Source of the DNA: Apostichopus japonicus
Taxonomy: Eukaryota > Echinodermata > Holothuroidea > Aspidochirotida > Stichopodidae
Assembly (NCBI RefSeq): GCF_037975245.1
Contig: NC_092576.1
Coordinates: 34,512,611-34,576,610, forward strand
Direction of reading: 5' to 3'
DNA: 64,000 nucleotides
The notes under the pieces were generated by a model, which was given only the letters and a program-made list of their open reading frames with translations, made no database searches and had not been told where the DNA came from. Positions within the stretch are counted from its first letter, which is position 1. Each line of letters begins with the position of its first letter. Position numbers and translations under genes: made by a program. Shown here in pieces: positions 24,400 to 37,560 of this stretch.

Positions 24400-25840
24400 T
24401 GAGAAAGCTAAAAAAATAATCGAGAACGCTTTCCGATTCCGAAAAGCGAAAAACGAATTTCATGGAAATATGATTCATAATTCAATCATTTACTTCGAAA
24501 GGAGTTGGTACTACGTGAGTTTTTTTGGAACAATTTATTTTGTGAGTTTGTGACTCATTTGGGTGAAATAACTCATCGAAATGTTTGGATTTGATAGGGC
24601 TAGAGAAATTGCATCAGGCCATGTTGTTACTGTTAGTGTTACTTGATTGTGTAGGCCTAGCGTTATGAAAACGAAACTCGCTCGATCATTAACATTGGTA
24701 ACTCGCCAAAAAATAAATGGGATGAATTAGCTTCCGTTCATGGCACCAATTTTGCCAATCTCGCCTAGTCCCTTTGATATGCTAGGCGGCCAGGGCCTAA
24801 AGTTTTATGGTATAGGTCACACTAAAATGAATGGTATTACTATACTAGGGTAGGCCTAGGCCCTACTTAGGTTGCATAGGAAAAACCTCAAATTTTGCCG
24901 ATTTTTGCTTCTTTTCTAAAAACTATCACAACACTGGTCATGAAACTCATAGAAATTCAAGATAAATTCCTTTTAAGCATATTCCCTGCACAAAATATTC
25001 AAAACCCTAAATCTGTCTAGGCCTAAGCAAGAAAGAGAAAAATCTGAGACACTTCCTCATGCTTAATCGCAGCATGAAATAGAACATTTAGAGTTGCACA
25101 ACTTGCAAATAAATTACATGAAAGCATTGTATCCTTATTATGTATTGTTTATACCAGACATAATAACCTCTGAAAGAATCAAGTACCCGTAGCAATGGTT
25201 AAGTAGCAATACATCACTAAAAATAACACATTTTGTAGTGAAAAGAACAAAAATCGAATATTTTGATACTTTTAAGTTGACCTAAGTCCACAAGACAATA
25301 TTTTTGTAGCCTTATATTTATATTCCTGTTCTATGGGATAGACTCTATCTGCATCTGTAATAGAAAGGTAGTAAGATGTTTAATTGCTGAGAAATGAGAC
25401 CTCAAAATTCAAGAAAATGCCAAAATGCCACGGTGGCGACAAATTGCGGAATTTCAAAGTGTGATAAATCGGCCAATTGTGAAGTAATGCAACTGAAATT
25501 TTTAAAATATGCTTATTACATTGTGTACCAGTCATAAAAATGATTTGGGAATTTTTCAAATATGTCGAACTACAACATACTCCAATATATGGTGATTTGA
25601 TATGGAATGACCCTATACGTACCTAATTGGGTTGGCCCCACCAACATTTCAAACGTTCCGACGCGGTTGAATAGCCCTCAAGAGTAGAGTCAGGGGGGGG
25701 GGCGAAATTGCCCATATGTTTATAGATCATTTGGAGGGCAAATATTAGCTAATCAGTCCAAAAAGAGCCCCGGGCACTGAGCCAATAACTAATTCCTGCC
25801 ATGGTATCCACATTTATGGTTCGAATATATACCCATCTCA
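24400..25840. other. No gene recognised; TAGGCCTA-rich sequence
   Basis: Contains GTAGGCCTAGCG, GTAGGCCTAGGCCCTAC and CTAGGCCTAAG. This palindromic motif is common in echinoderm and hemichordate DNA (general knowledge). No coding signal. Confidence 0.4.
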
Positions 25841-26472
25841 TTTCATACCAACTGTTCCTTCTTTTTTTTTTCCACAATGTACCTTACCGCAGACAGCGAG
25901 GTAAGCGAAGTTGACTCTCCTGTGAAATCGAAGTAACGGAAGAAATCGTCCTCACAGAAGGAGTCCCCACCCCCCCCCCCAATCGCAGGGTGTAACAATG
26001 CCACCTTGCAGTAGACTGCACTCATCGCCGACACCACCTACACTGACCACCGACATCCTCACCTCAACACCTTCACTACAACCTCTCCCTTGCACACCAG
26101 TCGGGATCACCCCTCTCACACCAGTCACGACCACCCCTCGCACAAGAGTGGGGCCACAGCTACCCCAAATCAGTTGCCACGAGGGGCCGACCACTAACAA
26201 GGCCTTCTTGCAAAAAGGCCTTAGACTTCTCGAGGATATAAGAGAGACCCAATGAGTTCATGAAGGCCTGTTGAAGAATTTGCTCAAGAAAGAAGGAAGG
26301 AAGAACCAGTGCCCAAGATTTTACCCTACCGCGGAGTTGACTCCATATGAAGAGAAGTTGGCTGACCCAGCATTCCAAACTGGGTTGGTGAGTGCATTCA
26401 TCTTTAATTGCATCACAGGCATTGCACGTATAATTGTTAACAGTAATTAAAATGATAAAGAACAGGTGACAG

Positions 26473-26601
26473 AACTTTAGACTGCATTGGTTGGATGGTG
26501 CTCATGTAACCCTCATCACAGACATGGCGAGAGCTATCGACAATGGAGAAGTACAGGCCATCAATGGGCATGACCAGACGTGGCAGTTATTTGTCTCTAC
26601 T
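26473..26601 (+). CDS. DUF4806-like locus, exon 2
   Basis: 129 bp (43 codons) between the acceptor gtgacag and donor gtaagt. It reads NFRLHWLDGAHVTLITDM and on to TWQLFVST. A second AG at 26479-26480 would shift the frame into a stop, so the first AG is preferred. Confidence 0.55.
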
Positions 26602-27497
26602 GTAAGTTACGAGCTGTGCTTCAACAAGTATTTGGATGTACCTGCAGGCTCATCTCGGCTAGCGTGATAAGGGTTTATCGGGGTTAATTTTAAGCGGTAT
26701 CACATCACACTTTGTGATGTGGATATTTATATATAAAACTATTCTACCTCGAGTGTTAAGAATGGAGAGACCAAGGAAAGACCAAGTCTTTGGTTACGGT
26801 ATCTCGCAGTTTTCAGTTGGTAATATTGAGGCACCATGGCTAATCATATTTTCTAGAAGTGGGCTACCCTTAAGTAACTGAGAAGCTAACTAATAATTAA
26901 CCAAACTTACCCAATTATTAAATTTGGAGCCTTGGAGAGGTGCATGCAAACTTGAATATTTTACAGTCTGGCTGACAGGAGTGCCATACGGTACCCTCTT
27001 TGCATCTCTAGAAGTAGAGATGGCAGCGGCGGTAGAATGGCGAGGTCCTCGGTCTCATGTTCGTCCACTGGAACTATACCAAATTGACATTAACCATGAT
27101 TCCTCTCTGGGAATTGTTTGTTTTCCCTTTGCTTTCCATTACAGGACAACTGCAGATGGGTCTAGACTCTAAACATATACTCCAAACATATATACTCGAA
27201 CATTTTTATGCTTCATCCCTACTTTCACTAGAATTATGAGTTATGTGTCTGTTTTTTGCCTGAACTGAGCATCTTTGAATATTTTTTTTCTCAGTATTGT
27301 TGGCATAACATGATTTCTCACCAGCTCAATAGTGCCACGCAGATCACTGCAATACACATGTGACCCTGCTACCCCCTGGATATGGATATGTCTGTGTATA
27401 ATTACAAGTTATTTGCAGGTTCCCATTTAGTACCTGGGTAGAGAGGAGCCGTGAAAATAAAATGCCTAGAACTAGAGTACAACAGAAAAGCTTTGCG

Positions 27498-27553
27498 ATC
27501 TGTGATTCAAACTGACAACCTTTTGTTCAGTAGTCCAACTGAACTATCCACAT
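27498..27553 (-). repeat. tRNA-like SINE fragment
   Basis: On the minus strand GTGGATAGTTCAGTTGGAC (A-box) and GTCAGTTTGAATCAC (B-box-like) have tRNA spacing. The fragment lies in the last intron of the DUF4806-like locus. Confidence 0.45.
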
Positions 27554-27713
27554 TCATGACTTGAACATTTTGTCTATAAAAATACCTGGCTGGGGAATTT
27601 GTTGAGGGAACTGCGAGGCTTCGAGAGCAGACAAATTAACTTTAAAAAAATCCTATGTTAAAACAAGATGACACTTACTTTGTCATACATTTGTTGTCTT
27701 TTCTTTCTTCCAG

Positions 27714-27947
27714 GGAAACTGTCTAGCAGATTTGGGAGGCAGAACTGTCCAGGAAGCGACGAAGCGGATAAGGACGTACATCATGGACACACAGCTGGCA
27801 TTACAAACAAACTTCATTGGGTGCAATAAAAGGGTAGCATTTGGAGGAACAAAGCTGTTCCAAGTCGTAGGAGCTTTAAAAAAGAGCGATGCAACGTCTG
27901 GAACTAAGAGACAGGGGGCGAAAGGCCGTATCAAAGTGGTTGAGTAG
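27714..27947 (+). CDS. DUF4806-like locus, final exon
   Basis: 234 bp after the strong acceptor ctttcttccag, ending in TAG. It encodes 77 residues, basic at the C-terminus (SGTKRQGAKGRIK). This is the best preserved part of the locus. Confidence 0.6.
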   Translation, partial: GNCLADLGGRTVQEATKRIRTYIMDTQLALQTNFIGCNKRVAFGGTKLFQVVGALKKSDATSGTKRQGAKGRIKVVE

Positions 27948-29569
27948 AGCTCGAAACAGGGATGTTAACAGAAATGTACGGAGGCAAAGGCAACCAGACC
28001 GACCTCAGGAGGAATGATAGAAGAAGAATTCTACAGCCCTTATAGGATATCATGTGATATTCAGTGGCGAAGCGTCCATACAGTCAGTAGGGCAGATGCA
28101 ACCTTGCCCCCACCCCCCGCCTCTTGACAGAATCAAATGGACTGCTGACGCCCTTTTCAGCTACTACTTTTTTTTTACAACTTTTTACTTATTCGCGATT
28201 ATTTACTTTTTTTTATTGCGCTCTCTGATCTTTGTCACATTTTGTTGGCGAAGAAAACCTATTTATTCCTCCTTTATTTGCAAATTAGCAACACCAGGAA
28301 AGGGTCATTTCCGGCGAACTAGGAAGTATCTTTACTAAAAAATTGCTTTACGCTCCGCGTCAACCTGCGGTGGCGCTCCGCTTAGATAGTGTCGAAAGCG
28401 CTCCTACAGATCAATCTTGTCCTCATTGACCAATATCCCTAGCTGCGCTACTGATGATACCTGCATTATCCGATATACACAATTAAAAGATAGTCCAACA
28501 CTGAATGAAACTACATAGGCTATAGATCAAAATTTCTTCTATCAGTAGCAGAAACCCCACATGAATATGTTTGGAAGTTTTGGAGATAGTTATCAAATTA
28601 CCAGATGAAAATTGTACATATTATTGACAGTATGATGGCATGGTTTTCTTCTTTGAACAGTTGCTTATGTGTTTTTTTATATTTTGATGACAGATTTAAC
28701 TTCAACATTTCCAACTTCTTTGCAGTTTTGAACCACTTACAGAAACCATTTGTCGTTGGAAAAATTCAAAACGTTACATTTGTGTGTGTGACATATTTAC
28801 TGTAGCAATATTTTAAATAACCTATGCAATAATCTTGTCATAAAGCATTGCCAGAAAATGTAAAAGTTTAGTTTTCTGTCACGATTTTAAATGAGTTCAT
28901 GTTTTTATGATTCCATTTGATCCAGAGGATGATCTAGCATACATACTGTTGGTCCTGAGCAACATTTGCATTGTATTTGCAATGCATAAGTATGTGCAAT
29001 ATATAGCATCTTGCCCTCATCGTTAACATTTGCAGGGTTTGCCTGGACATTCTATTGTTTCTCCAAATGCCAAAATGTTCCCTCCGATAAAAATGCATAT
29101 AGTTTTAGTTCTGAGAGTTTCATGTTTTTCTTTAAAATTAAATGTACTTATGGAGTTTATAAATTATTGTTTAGATTTCATCGTTGTCTTCTTGGGAAAT
29201 ATATTTCAATGAATGTAGACATGAATACTTTTATTTTCATTTGGATTTTTTTTTCTGAGGCAATTCAATTTTGCTGTACCACGACAGTTCATGAACGGTT
29301 CAAGTGTTATTGACCCCCATTCAACAAGCTGCTATAATATTTGGGACACAAGTGCAACCAAGCTATATCCAGCTCTTCTCTCGTCCTTTGGATGATAGCG
29401 GCGACTACACTTTCACGCTGAGACAAACGTACAAACACTTCCTGCATGCTCCCAGGACTGTTATTTTACGTCCCCATCCCATGGTCGTAATTGAAACTTG
29501 GCCTTCAGCCACTTTCCTGAATGCTGAGAGGTGGTGAACCTGTAGATAACTGAACTATTTTAAGGGCCA

Positions 29570-29965
29570 CAGTGAACCAGCTGGGCTAAACATTTGGACC
29601 ACACAGTTGGCCAAGTTGGGCTCAGTGTGGATTTCACTTGGGTCAAGCATAGTCAACTGGGCCCGAAATGGGTCAATTTGACCCCCATGTAGTTAGCCTG
29701 ATTTGGCACAGTATGGGCTCTGTGTGGACCAAAACGATTGGGCTCAGAGAGCTGACCCGGTAGGTCCACGTATGGGATTGGTTCGGGCCCCAATCAGTCT
29801 GGCCCAACTGGTACCAGTTTGGGCCTCTTGTTGGCCCCAATCTGTTTGTCCCGATTTGAGACCTGTGTGGAGCGGAATGACAAATCTGAATGGGCCCCAA
29901 TTGTTCTTCCCAATTATGGCCCATTTGGCAGCCCGATTTGGCCCGATTTGAGGCCCAATTATGAC
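29570..29965. repeat. Diverged GGGCC/TTGGG short-period repeat (block 2)
   Basis: Motifs such as AACTGGGCCCGAAATGGG, TTGGGCCTCTTGTTGGCCCC and CCGATTTGGCCCG repeat every 20-30 bp. Related to the block at 11690-12030. The overlapping frames on both strands are a by-product. Confidence 0.65.
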
Positions 29966-31466
29966 TGCTGGCTGGGAACGAGTCGCAATATCTACTTTGG
30001 ATCAAACAGTGTGTGAATCCATTCCGATGTTAATTCAACTTTCTTGCGGACAACCTACACAACACAATAATCCCATTAATCAGGAAGGATTAGATTCAGA
30101 AGAGTAAACAGTTGCCCCCAAGTATTGTTAGAAAGTAAAACTGTAAAACACAACACTGTTCAAAACAGAACTGGTTATTGACGTTCTGATCTCAGTATTC
30201 ATTAACTGCCTCACCTAAAAGTCTTTAGCCTCACTGATACATATCACATATCTATTCGAAGACTCCACAACGTATACAAATAAGTTTGAGATTCATGATG
30301 TCCGTGGATATACTTTTAGAAAAACTCTGGTATTATACTAAAGCTTGAGAGGAAATACTGATGAATATTACGATAGACATATTAGGCATATACTAAACTG
30401 TGTACAGCAGAAAACTGCATTGCTGGTTGATCTAGTGTTAGGCAAATAAGTAATTTACCTGTGTGATTAACCACCATTCAAAGCATAAAACTGGCTAATC
30501 ATTATTGGCTGAATGAGTTTGCGACAGCTTCTTTCAGAAACCAAAAGTAACTTTCATATTTAGAAAAAAATCATTGCCGCATAGTGTTTTCCTACGAATT
30601 ACGCTATTTAGATCGAAACAGATTCAGATAGAGTGTTAAATATTTAGTCTTCATTTGCGACATGCGGGCGAGTTATGTGTGTCACCAGTTTATGCAGGAC
30701 AAAATATCTTACCTTTTGAAGTAGTAGTAAACAAAGTTCGATGCATGTTTACATTCAGTCACAGTCATCAAATGAGTGAGATGTTAGCACGAGTAATATC
30801 TTGAGTGTGTCGTTTTACATACAAACCTTTGTCCGAACATGGTTAGTGCATGTAATTAAGCCTTAAAATCATATCCTACACTGCCGATTGTTTCATATGT
30901 GGACACTTAAAAACCATGATTTTAGAAAATCATTACTTGAGATAGGAATACACTAGGGAGCTTCCCATAGCTACATTTTGCACATAAGACAGCCTGCATC
31001 AATAAACAACCTTCATCCGAGGGGGTCACATGGATTTTTTTCGCAGATTTGTTTACGTTAAAAAAGCGGTCGTTTTTTACTTTTTTTTTCTGCAAAAAAA
31101 TCGTGAGAACAGTGAAAACCTTTAATCAACTAACCCGACTACAACTAGATAAGACATACAAGGACCCAAATCAAGCGCCTCGCAGACATATGTGGAGAGA
31201 TGGCTCTGTACTTGGGGAAAATATGTCAAAAATAACGTGTTTCGGTCTACGTTAGGGCCAAAACACGTTCAGATTTCCGAAAATATTTCTTCCGAATGCC
31301 TCACCCGCCAGAGAACATGTTTAGCTCTCCAGAAGCGCCACACTGAAACGCTAGGCTACATAGAAACAATTTAGCAATAGCGCCTCCACTTTGTGAATAA
31401 TCCCTAGAAATTCAACTCGAGCATTTTTATGGCATCGAATTTCGGTCAACCACAGTTGAAACGCTT

Positions 31467-31475
31467 CGTTTAGCG
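31467..31475 (+). repeat. Target-site duplication, left copy (CGTTTAGCG)
   Basis: Nine bases identical to 39815-39823, immediately outside the left inverted terminus. Confidence 0.88.
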
Positions 31476-31639
31476 ACCGGTGTGAAGTTAGATACTTATT
31501 CCCCGTTCCTCGTTCGATATTCGCGAATGAGTAACTGAGCTGCCTATTCGGTTACGTATTCGACAATTGTATCGACGTAACACCTGTGGCAAGACAAAAG
31601 CTTTCTTACAAGATGTTCAACATTTGGTCGTGGAAAGAG

Positions 31640-34110
31640 GGTTTATCTATGGCCCATGGGTCATATGAACTCCGATGACTATGTAGAAGGGTACCATAAT
31701 GCATCTTGCCCGGTCCAAATAGTTCTTGGCCAACTAAAATGACCAGTACTTCATCAGTTCTTAAATTAATGTAAAAAATTACTTTAGGCCCTAATCAAGA
31801 CTAGCACGCCTTGGACCACCTTACCAATGGGTCATATGAATTCTTAACACATTGTAGAAGGATACCATAATGCGTATTGCCCGGTCCAAAGCGTGCTTGA
31901 CCAATTAAACTGACCATTAAATCAACATTTTTTTAAAATAAATGTAACGGGAACTGAAATAAAAACATTTGCGCCTTAATCAAATCCAGCACGCCTTGGA
32001 CCGCCCAACAAATGGGTCATGGGAAGTCTGAGGACCTTGTAGAAGGGTAACATAATGCGTCTTGCCCGGTCCAAAGAGTGCTTGACCAATTTAAATGACC
32101 ATTAAATCATTACTTCTTTAATGAGTGAAACGGGACCACGAAAAAGCTTTGGGTCCTAATCCATGCAGCACGCCTTGGACCACCTAACCAATGGGTAACA
32201 TGTACTCTAAGGACATTGTAGAAGAGTACCATATTGCGTCTTGCCCGGTCCAAAGAGTGCTTGACCAATTTAAATGACCATTAAATCATTACTTCCTTAA
32301 TGAGTGTAATTGGACCATGAAAAAGCTTTGGGCCCTAATCCATGCAGCACGCTTTGGACCACCTAACCAATCAGTAACATGTACTCTATGGACATTGTAG
32401 AAGGGTACCAGAATGCGTCTTGCCCGGTCCAAAGCGTGCTTGACCAATTTAAATGACCACTAAATCATAACTTCTTTAATGAGTGAAACGGGACCACAAA
32501 AAAAGCTTTGGGCCCTAATCCATGCAGCACGCCTTGGACCACCAAACCGATGGTTAACATGAACTCTAAGGACATTGTAGAAGGGTACCATAATGCGTCT
32601 TGCCCGGTCCAAAGCGTGCTTGACCAATTTAAATGACCACTAAATCATTACTTCTTTAATGAGTGTAACGGGACCACAAAAAAGCTTTGGGCCCTAATCC
32701 ATGCAGCACGCCTTGGATCACCAAAACGATGGTTAATATGAACTCTAAGGACATTGTAGAAGAGTACCATAATGCGTCTTGCCCGGTCCAAAGAGTGCTT
32801 GAACAATTCAACTGACCATTAAATCATTACTTCTTTAATGAGTGTAACGGGACCACGAAAAAGCTTTGGGCCCTTATCCATGCAGCACGCCTTGGACCAC
32901 CAAACCGATGGTTAACATGAACTCCAAGGAAATCATAGAAGAGTACCACAGTGCGTCTTGCCCGGTCCAAAACGTGCTTGACCAATTTAAATGACCACTA
33001 AATCATTACTACATCATCGAGTGTAACGGGACCACGAAAAAACTTTGGGCCCTAATCAAAGCAGCACGCCTTGGATCACCAAACCGATGGTCAACATGAA
33101 CTCTAAGGACATTGTAGAAATGTACCATAATGCGTCTTGCCCGGTCCAAAGAGTGCTTGATCAATTAAACTGACTATTAAATCATTACTTCTTAAATGAG
33201 TGTAACGGGACCACGAAAAAGCTTTGGGTCCTAATCCACGCAGTACGCCTTAGACCACCTATCCAATGGGTTGCATTAACTCTAAGGACATTGTAGAAGA
33301 GTACCATAATGCGTCTTGCCCGGTCCAAAGAGTGCTTGACCAATTTAAATGACCATTAAATCATTACTTCTTCAATGAGTGTAAAGGGACCACGAAACAA
33401 CTTTGGGCCCTAATCCATGCTGCACGCCTTGGATCACCAAACCGATGGTTAACATGAACTCTAAGGACATTGCATAAGAGTACCATAATGCGTCTTGCCC
33501 GGTCCAAAGTGTGCTTTACCAATTAAACTGACCACTAAATCATCACTTCGTTAATGAATGTAAATGGACCTGCAAACATTTTTAGGCCCCAGTCAAGACC
33601 AGCACGCCTTGGACCACATAACCAATGGGTCATAGAAAGTCCAAGGACATTGTAGAAGGGTACCATTAAACGTCCTGCCCGGTCCAAAGAGTGCTTGGCC
33701 AATTTAAATGACCACTAAATCATTACTTCTTTAATGAGTGTAACTGGATCACGCATAAAAAGCATTTGGGCCCTAATCCATGCAGCACTCCTTTGATCAC
33801 CAAACCGATGGTTAACATGAACTCTAAGGACATTGTAGAAGAGTACCATAATGCGTCTTGCCCGGTCCAAAGAATGCTTGACCAATTCAAATGCCCACTA
33901 CATAATCACTTCTTAAGTGAATGTAACAGGATCACGAATATAAAGCATTTGGGCCCTAATAAAGACCAGAACGCCTTGGACCACCTAACCGATGGGTCAT
34001 ATGATTTTTTAAGACAGTGTAGAAGAGTACCATAATGCGTCTTGCCCGGTCCAAAGTGTGCTTGACCAATTTAAATGACCACTACATCATCACTTCTTAA
34101 ATGAGTGTCC
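31640..34110 (+). repeat. Left arm array: 14 copies of a ~180-bp unit
   Basis: The marker CTTGCCCGGTCCAAA recurs at about 31709, 31880, 32066, 32245, 32424, 32604, 32783, 32962, 33140, 33319, 33498, 33678, 33862 and 34044, a mean period of about 180 bp. Copies in the middle are more alike than those at the outer edge. Confidence 0.95.
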
Positions 34111-35387
34111 ATCTCATATGTTATGTATCGTGCGTTTAGTGTCAACCGGTATCATTACAAATTGCACTTTGGACCCTCAAGGACTGAAAATGAGAGAACT
34201 CGTTTTAAGTGCATTCCAATTAATGGCAGCATGTCTGTATACATGGCCAAATTCTGTCGGAAAGTTTTTACAATTTAAGAAAGCCTCTAAATGACTTCCG
34301 AATTCATCGATATGTTAGCATATAACACTTTAACTTACTCAAATCACTTACGAAATTTCAGCCTAATCAAAAGGGAAAAATTGCAATGTGGCAGATATTT
34401 GAACACGATGGCATAAAGCGACAGCATCTTTTTAGGGCTGTAGCAAGGCCGTAGCAAGGCTGTAGCAGGCTTGTAGCAGGCATGCACTGTCATGATAGCC
34501 CAATGAAGCTTATGAAGCTTACAGCCGGACAAACAATCAAAGAAATAAACCATCCCCTATATAGGCCTACCAAGTACCATGAATTAATGGTACATGCAGT
34601 AACGTTCAAACATTGAACAATATCACTTTAACTCTCCTAACGTGGGTCAGAGACATTCGTAGAAGGAAAGATATTCCGATATTTCATTCATTTGGGAATA
34701 CAAATGCTAAAAAGCAGTTAAACTGTCAACATGCTGCAGATTATTTCAGTTATCTATCAATTTTAATGGTTCGACGCAAGGGAGCAATCACGCTATGATT
34801 AATATGAACTCTCAGCCTTTTAAAGTTAATTCCATGGACGTTAAATGACGGTAGGCAGTCAGCTTGTTCATCGGTATCAATTAGTTCGAGCCTCATGTTC
34901 AAGCGCTCTTTTACGAGAGAAAAGGAAACATCCTGAATGAATCATTCAATTACAATCAGAACGCATGGTCCTTTATTCCGCTCATTCAAATTTATCTTGT
35001 GAAGTATTGAGTAATAGTGTATGGAACATCTTTGCACATAGATTGGTAAAAGTGTATCTATTCTACCAGATTAAAGTAATTTGGTATGAAAATTTCTCTT
35101 CTGCAAGTACATTTCAATCCAATCAGAGAATAAATGGGGAGGGGGGGGGTGGGTGGATATTAAGCATATAATATTTCTCTTGACTTCTATACTTCCATAA
35201 TTGACTCAGCATATAGCCTAATTGATATTTACCGAAGAATTAATACATTAATTAAATACAATTGTAAGTGATTAAAAAGTGTAATTTTAACTTAAATTAG
35301 CAAACGCGAAATTGACCTTAAATCTAGCACTTTTGCTAATGGATTGAATGTGTTTTGTGTATTGTGTAAAATTTGTATAGCTAGATT

Positions 35388-36665
35388 CAGGGACGTAGCT
35401 AAGGCCTGATGATCGGGGGTTTAGTGGCTGAAATTCCAACTGGATGGGTTTTGGAGCCAGAAAATTCCGACTGCTGCCTTGTACCCCTCCCCCCCCCGGC
35501 ACTATACTCGTCAACGATACGATCAGTGTCAGTCAGACACCCTATCTTTCGCGACTGCACTTTTGTTCCAAACTTTTCTCGGTACATTTGTACCACTGGC
35601 CCTCACTTCACAAACTTATTAATCACTCTGGTTAAGCGAGTAAGCAACTGAGTACAAGTTATCTGCTTGATAAGCTACATAGATTACTGACTAAAAAAGC
35701 TATGTTAATGTAACGAAGGGGAAACTTTTTTTCAACAAATTATATCCGACGACATAGTGAATTACCCAAAAATACAGTGCTTTTTCCTAGCGCGCTTAAT
35801 ATTATTTTCTTGGGGGTGGGGTGGGGCTATTTATCACTCACATGAATGAAAAAAAAATGTTCACTTCATTCCAACTGAGCATTTGGAATGATGTGAACAA
35901 TTAAACATTTTGCAGAAAAATGTTGAGTTGACGTTATACGATAAGTTGTCAATTAAACATTTTGCAGAATTTTTTTCAATTGCTCAATTGGAATGAAGTG
36001 AACAATTGAACATTTTGCCAAAAATGTCCAATTGACGAGATAAGATAAGTTGTCAATTAAACATTTCTCAGAAAATTTTTCAATTGCTCATATGGAATGA
36101 AGTGAACAATTGAACATTTTGCAGCAAAAAATGACTAATTGACGAGATTTGATTAGTTTTCAATTAAACATTTTTCACAAAATTGTTCAATTACTTATTT
36201 AAAGCAAGTAAGCAATGCAACATTTTTCTGTTTTATTGATAACATTTTATCTTGCTATCTAAACAATTTACAGAAAAATTTCACCATATGGGGCAAAGTT
36301 TTTCTTATGTTGATGGCATTTTTAAGCTTCCGTAGATTAGCATTGAGCGTTTTAATCGTATATGTTGTGCAGAAGTTCTATTAGGCATTTTTTTTAGAGT
36401 ATTCAAAATCATACGAAGTTTTGTATGGTGGAGTATAGAGATCGCGACATACAATTTCTCATTGTGACAAGGAAATCGTAGTAAATATGACTGATTCAAG
36501 GACAAATTTGACCGAAAATTTTTGGTCACTACAAGAATATTTGAAATTTAGAGTGCGCCAGTCGGAAATTCCGACTGTCGCACTAAAATTTTCCAACTAT
36601 CGTCAGTTTTACTAAGATTGGGGGGGGGGGTGAGACACCCCACACCCCCTCTAGCGACGTCCCTG
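35388..36665. mobile_element. Non-autonomous hAT-like element nested in the foldback spacer
   Basis: 1278 bp starting CAGGGACGTAGCTA and ending TAGCGACGTCCCTG (inverted ends with one mismatch). It is flanked by the 8-bp duplication GCTAGATT (35380-35387 and 36666-36673). CAGGG termini plus 8-bp duplications are the hAT signature. No transposase frame is present. It contains three copies of a ~105-bp unit and poly-G/C runs near both ends. Confidence 0.88.
35870..36200. repeat. ~105-bp tandem repeat, about 3 units, inside the hAT-like element
   Basis: The phrase GAAGTGAACAATTGAACATTT (first copy variant) recurs near 35893, 35998 and 36103, with internal CAATTAAACATTT repeats. Confidence 0.85.
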
Positions 36666-37560
36666 GCTAGATTATGGACGTTATAATTAATATTTAGGTA
36701 GAACTTAATGTAAGGAAATCAACTAAAATATCACACTAACTCTGGTATATGTTTAGTTGGAATAAACCTAGTGAGACTTCTTATGGTGGATCTTCCTTCT
36801 ACACTCCAAGAGACACTTTCTATTGAAAAATCGCTAAGAGAAAGAACAAGCACATGCATGGGAACACGATAAAATCAAAATGCATAGAATGGCACCATAG
36901 GGTAACTTGGATGGTTCATTACCAACTATGGCTAATGGAGATCATAAATAAATCAGAAAGGGATTTCGGCATAAAATATATGTCTGGGTAGACCTATTTC
37001 ATTTGAAGACTATTTTGCTAAATAAACTATTAAAGTCAGTTTATCTCCGCTTGACCCGAGATGACTGATTGTCTGTTTATAGCGCCATAGTCAGCTCTAG
37101 AATGTAGGAGTGGAATCTTTCAGAATCAACAAAGGGGGTTAAAGCGTTCAAAACCACTTTCAAGAAGAGAGGCAAGAACACTTCTCTGTTCTTTAAATCT
37201 GTAAATATGTGAAGGGTTGACGGGTGAAATGAATAAAAGAAATAAAATTAAGGTCTATGAATTACGAATAATTAAAACAAAAACGTTTTCAGTTCGTTGC
37301 CAGTCTACAGAAATCACTTCATTCTGAAAATGTAGTTGCGCTAAGGTCCCCCCCCCCCCCCAAAAAAAAAAAAAGAGTGCGCTTGTGTTTCTTCGGAATG
37401 GGAAAGAAACTTTGTATGCTGATGATTGTAAAGCACCAATTAGCATTAAACTTGTGAGCCAAAGGTGTTGCTTTTGTTTTGTATCACCACACTGGTACAG
37501 ACGTAGAGTTGAAATTCAAAAAAGAAGATATTGATGAATGTACTAAATAATGATTATGCA

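Larger units (their letters stand above)
25926..27947 (+). pseudogene. DUF4806-like spliced gene, probably broken
   Basis: Three exons in phase 0 are proposed: about 25926-26387, 26473-26601 and 27714-27947. The last ends KGRIKVVE-stop and contains CLADLGGRTVQEATKRI, a segment NFIGCNKRVAFGGTKLF and VVGALKKSDA. This is the pattern of the DUF4806 module (a GG motif, a helix, then 'NxxGxxxKxAFxxTKLxxVV') found in many invertebrate and transposon-associated proteins. The middle exon reads LHWLDGAHVTLITDM. Exon 1 is proline-rich and contains an in-frame TGA at 26253-26255, after which the frame stays open to the donor. A C10 run near 25971 separates it from another coding-like frame (ADSEVSEVDSPVKSK). 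These defects suggest a pseudogene, although a sequencing error in the C run is possible. DUF4806 assignment is by eye. Confidence 0.5.
34111..37560. other. Spacer of the foldback element, no gene
   Basis: Apart from the nested hAT-like element (35388-36665) and a small TAGCAGG/TAGCAAGG repeat at about 34437-34485, nothing coding was recognised. Reading frames are short and unlike known transposases. Confidence 0.6.

Noticed and set aside
23769-24478. Repetitive proteins (MFGTDQ...) in three minus-strand frames
   Set aside because: A 22-bp minisatellite without stops explains all of them; no start, splice or codon-usage signal supports a gene.
31640-34110. CRISPR-like array (regular repeats)
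   Set aside because: The ~180-bp units are contiguous with no unique spacers, the DNA is eukaryotic, and the inverted arrangement with target duplications shows a transposon.
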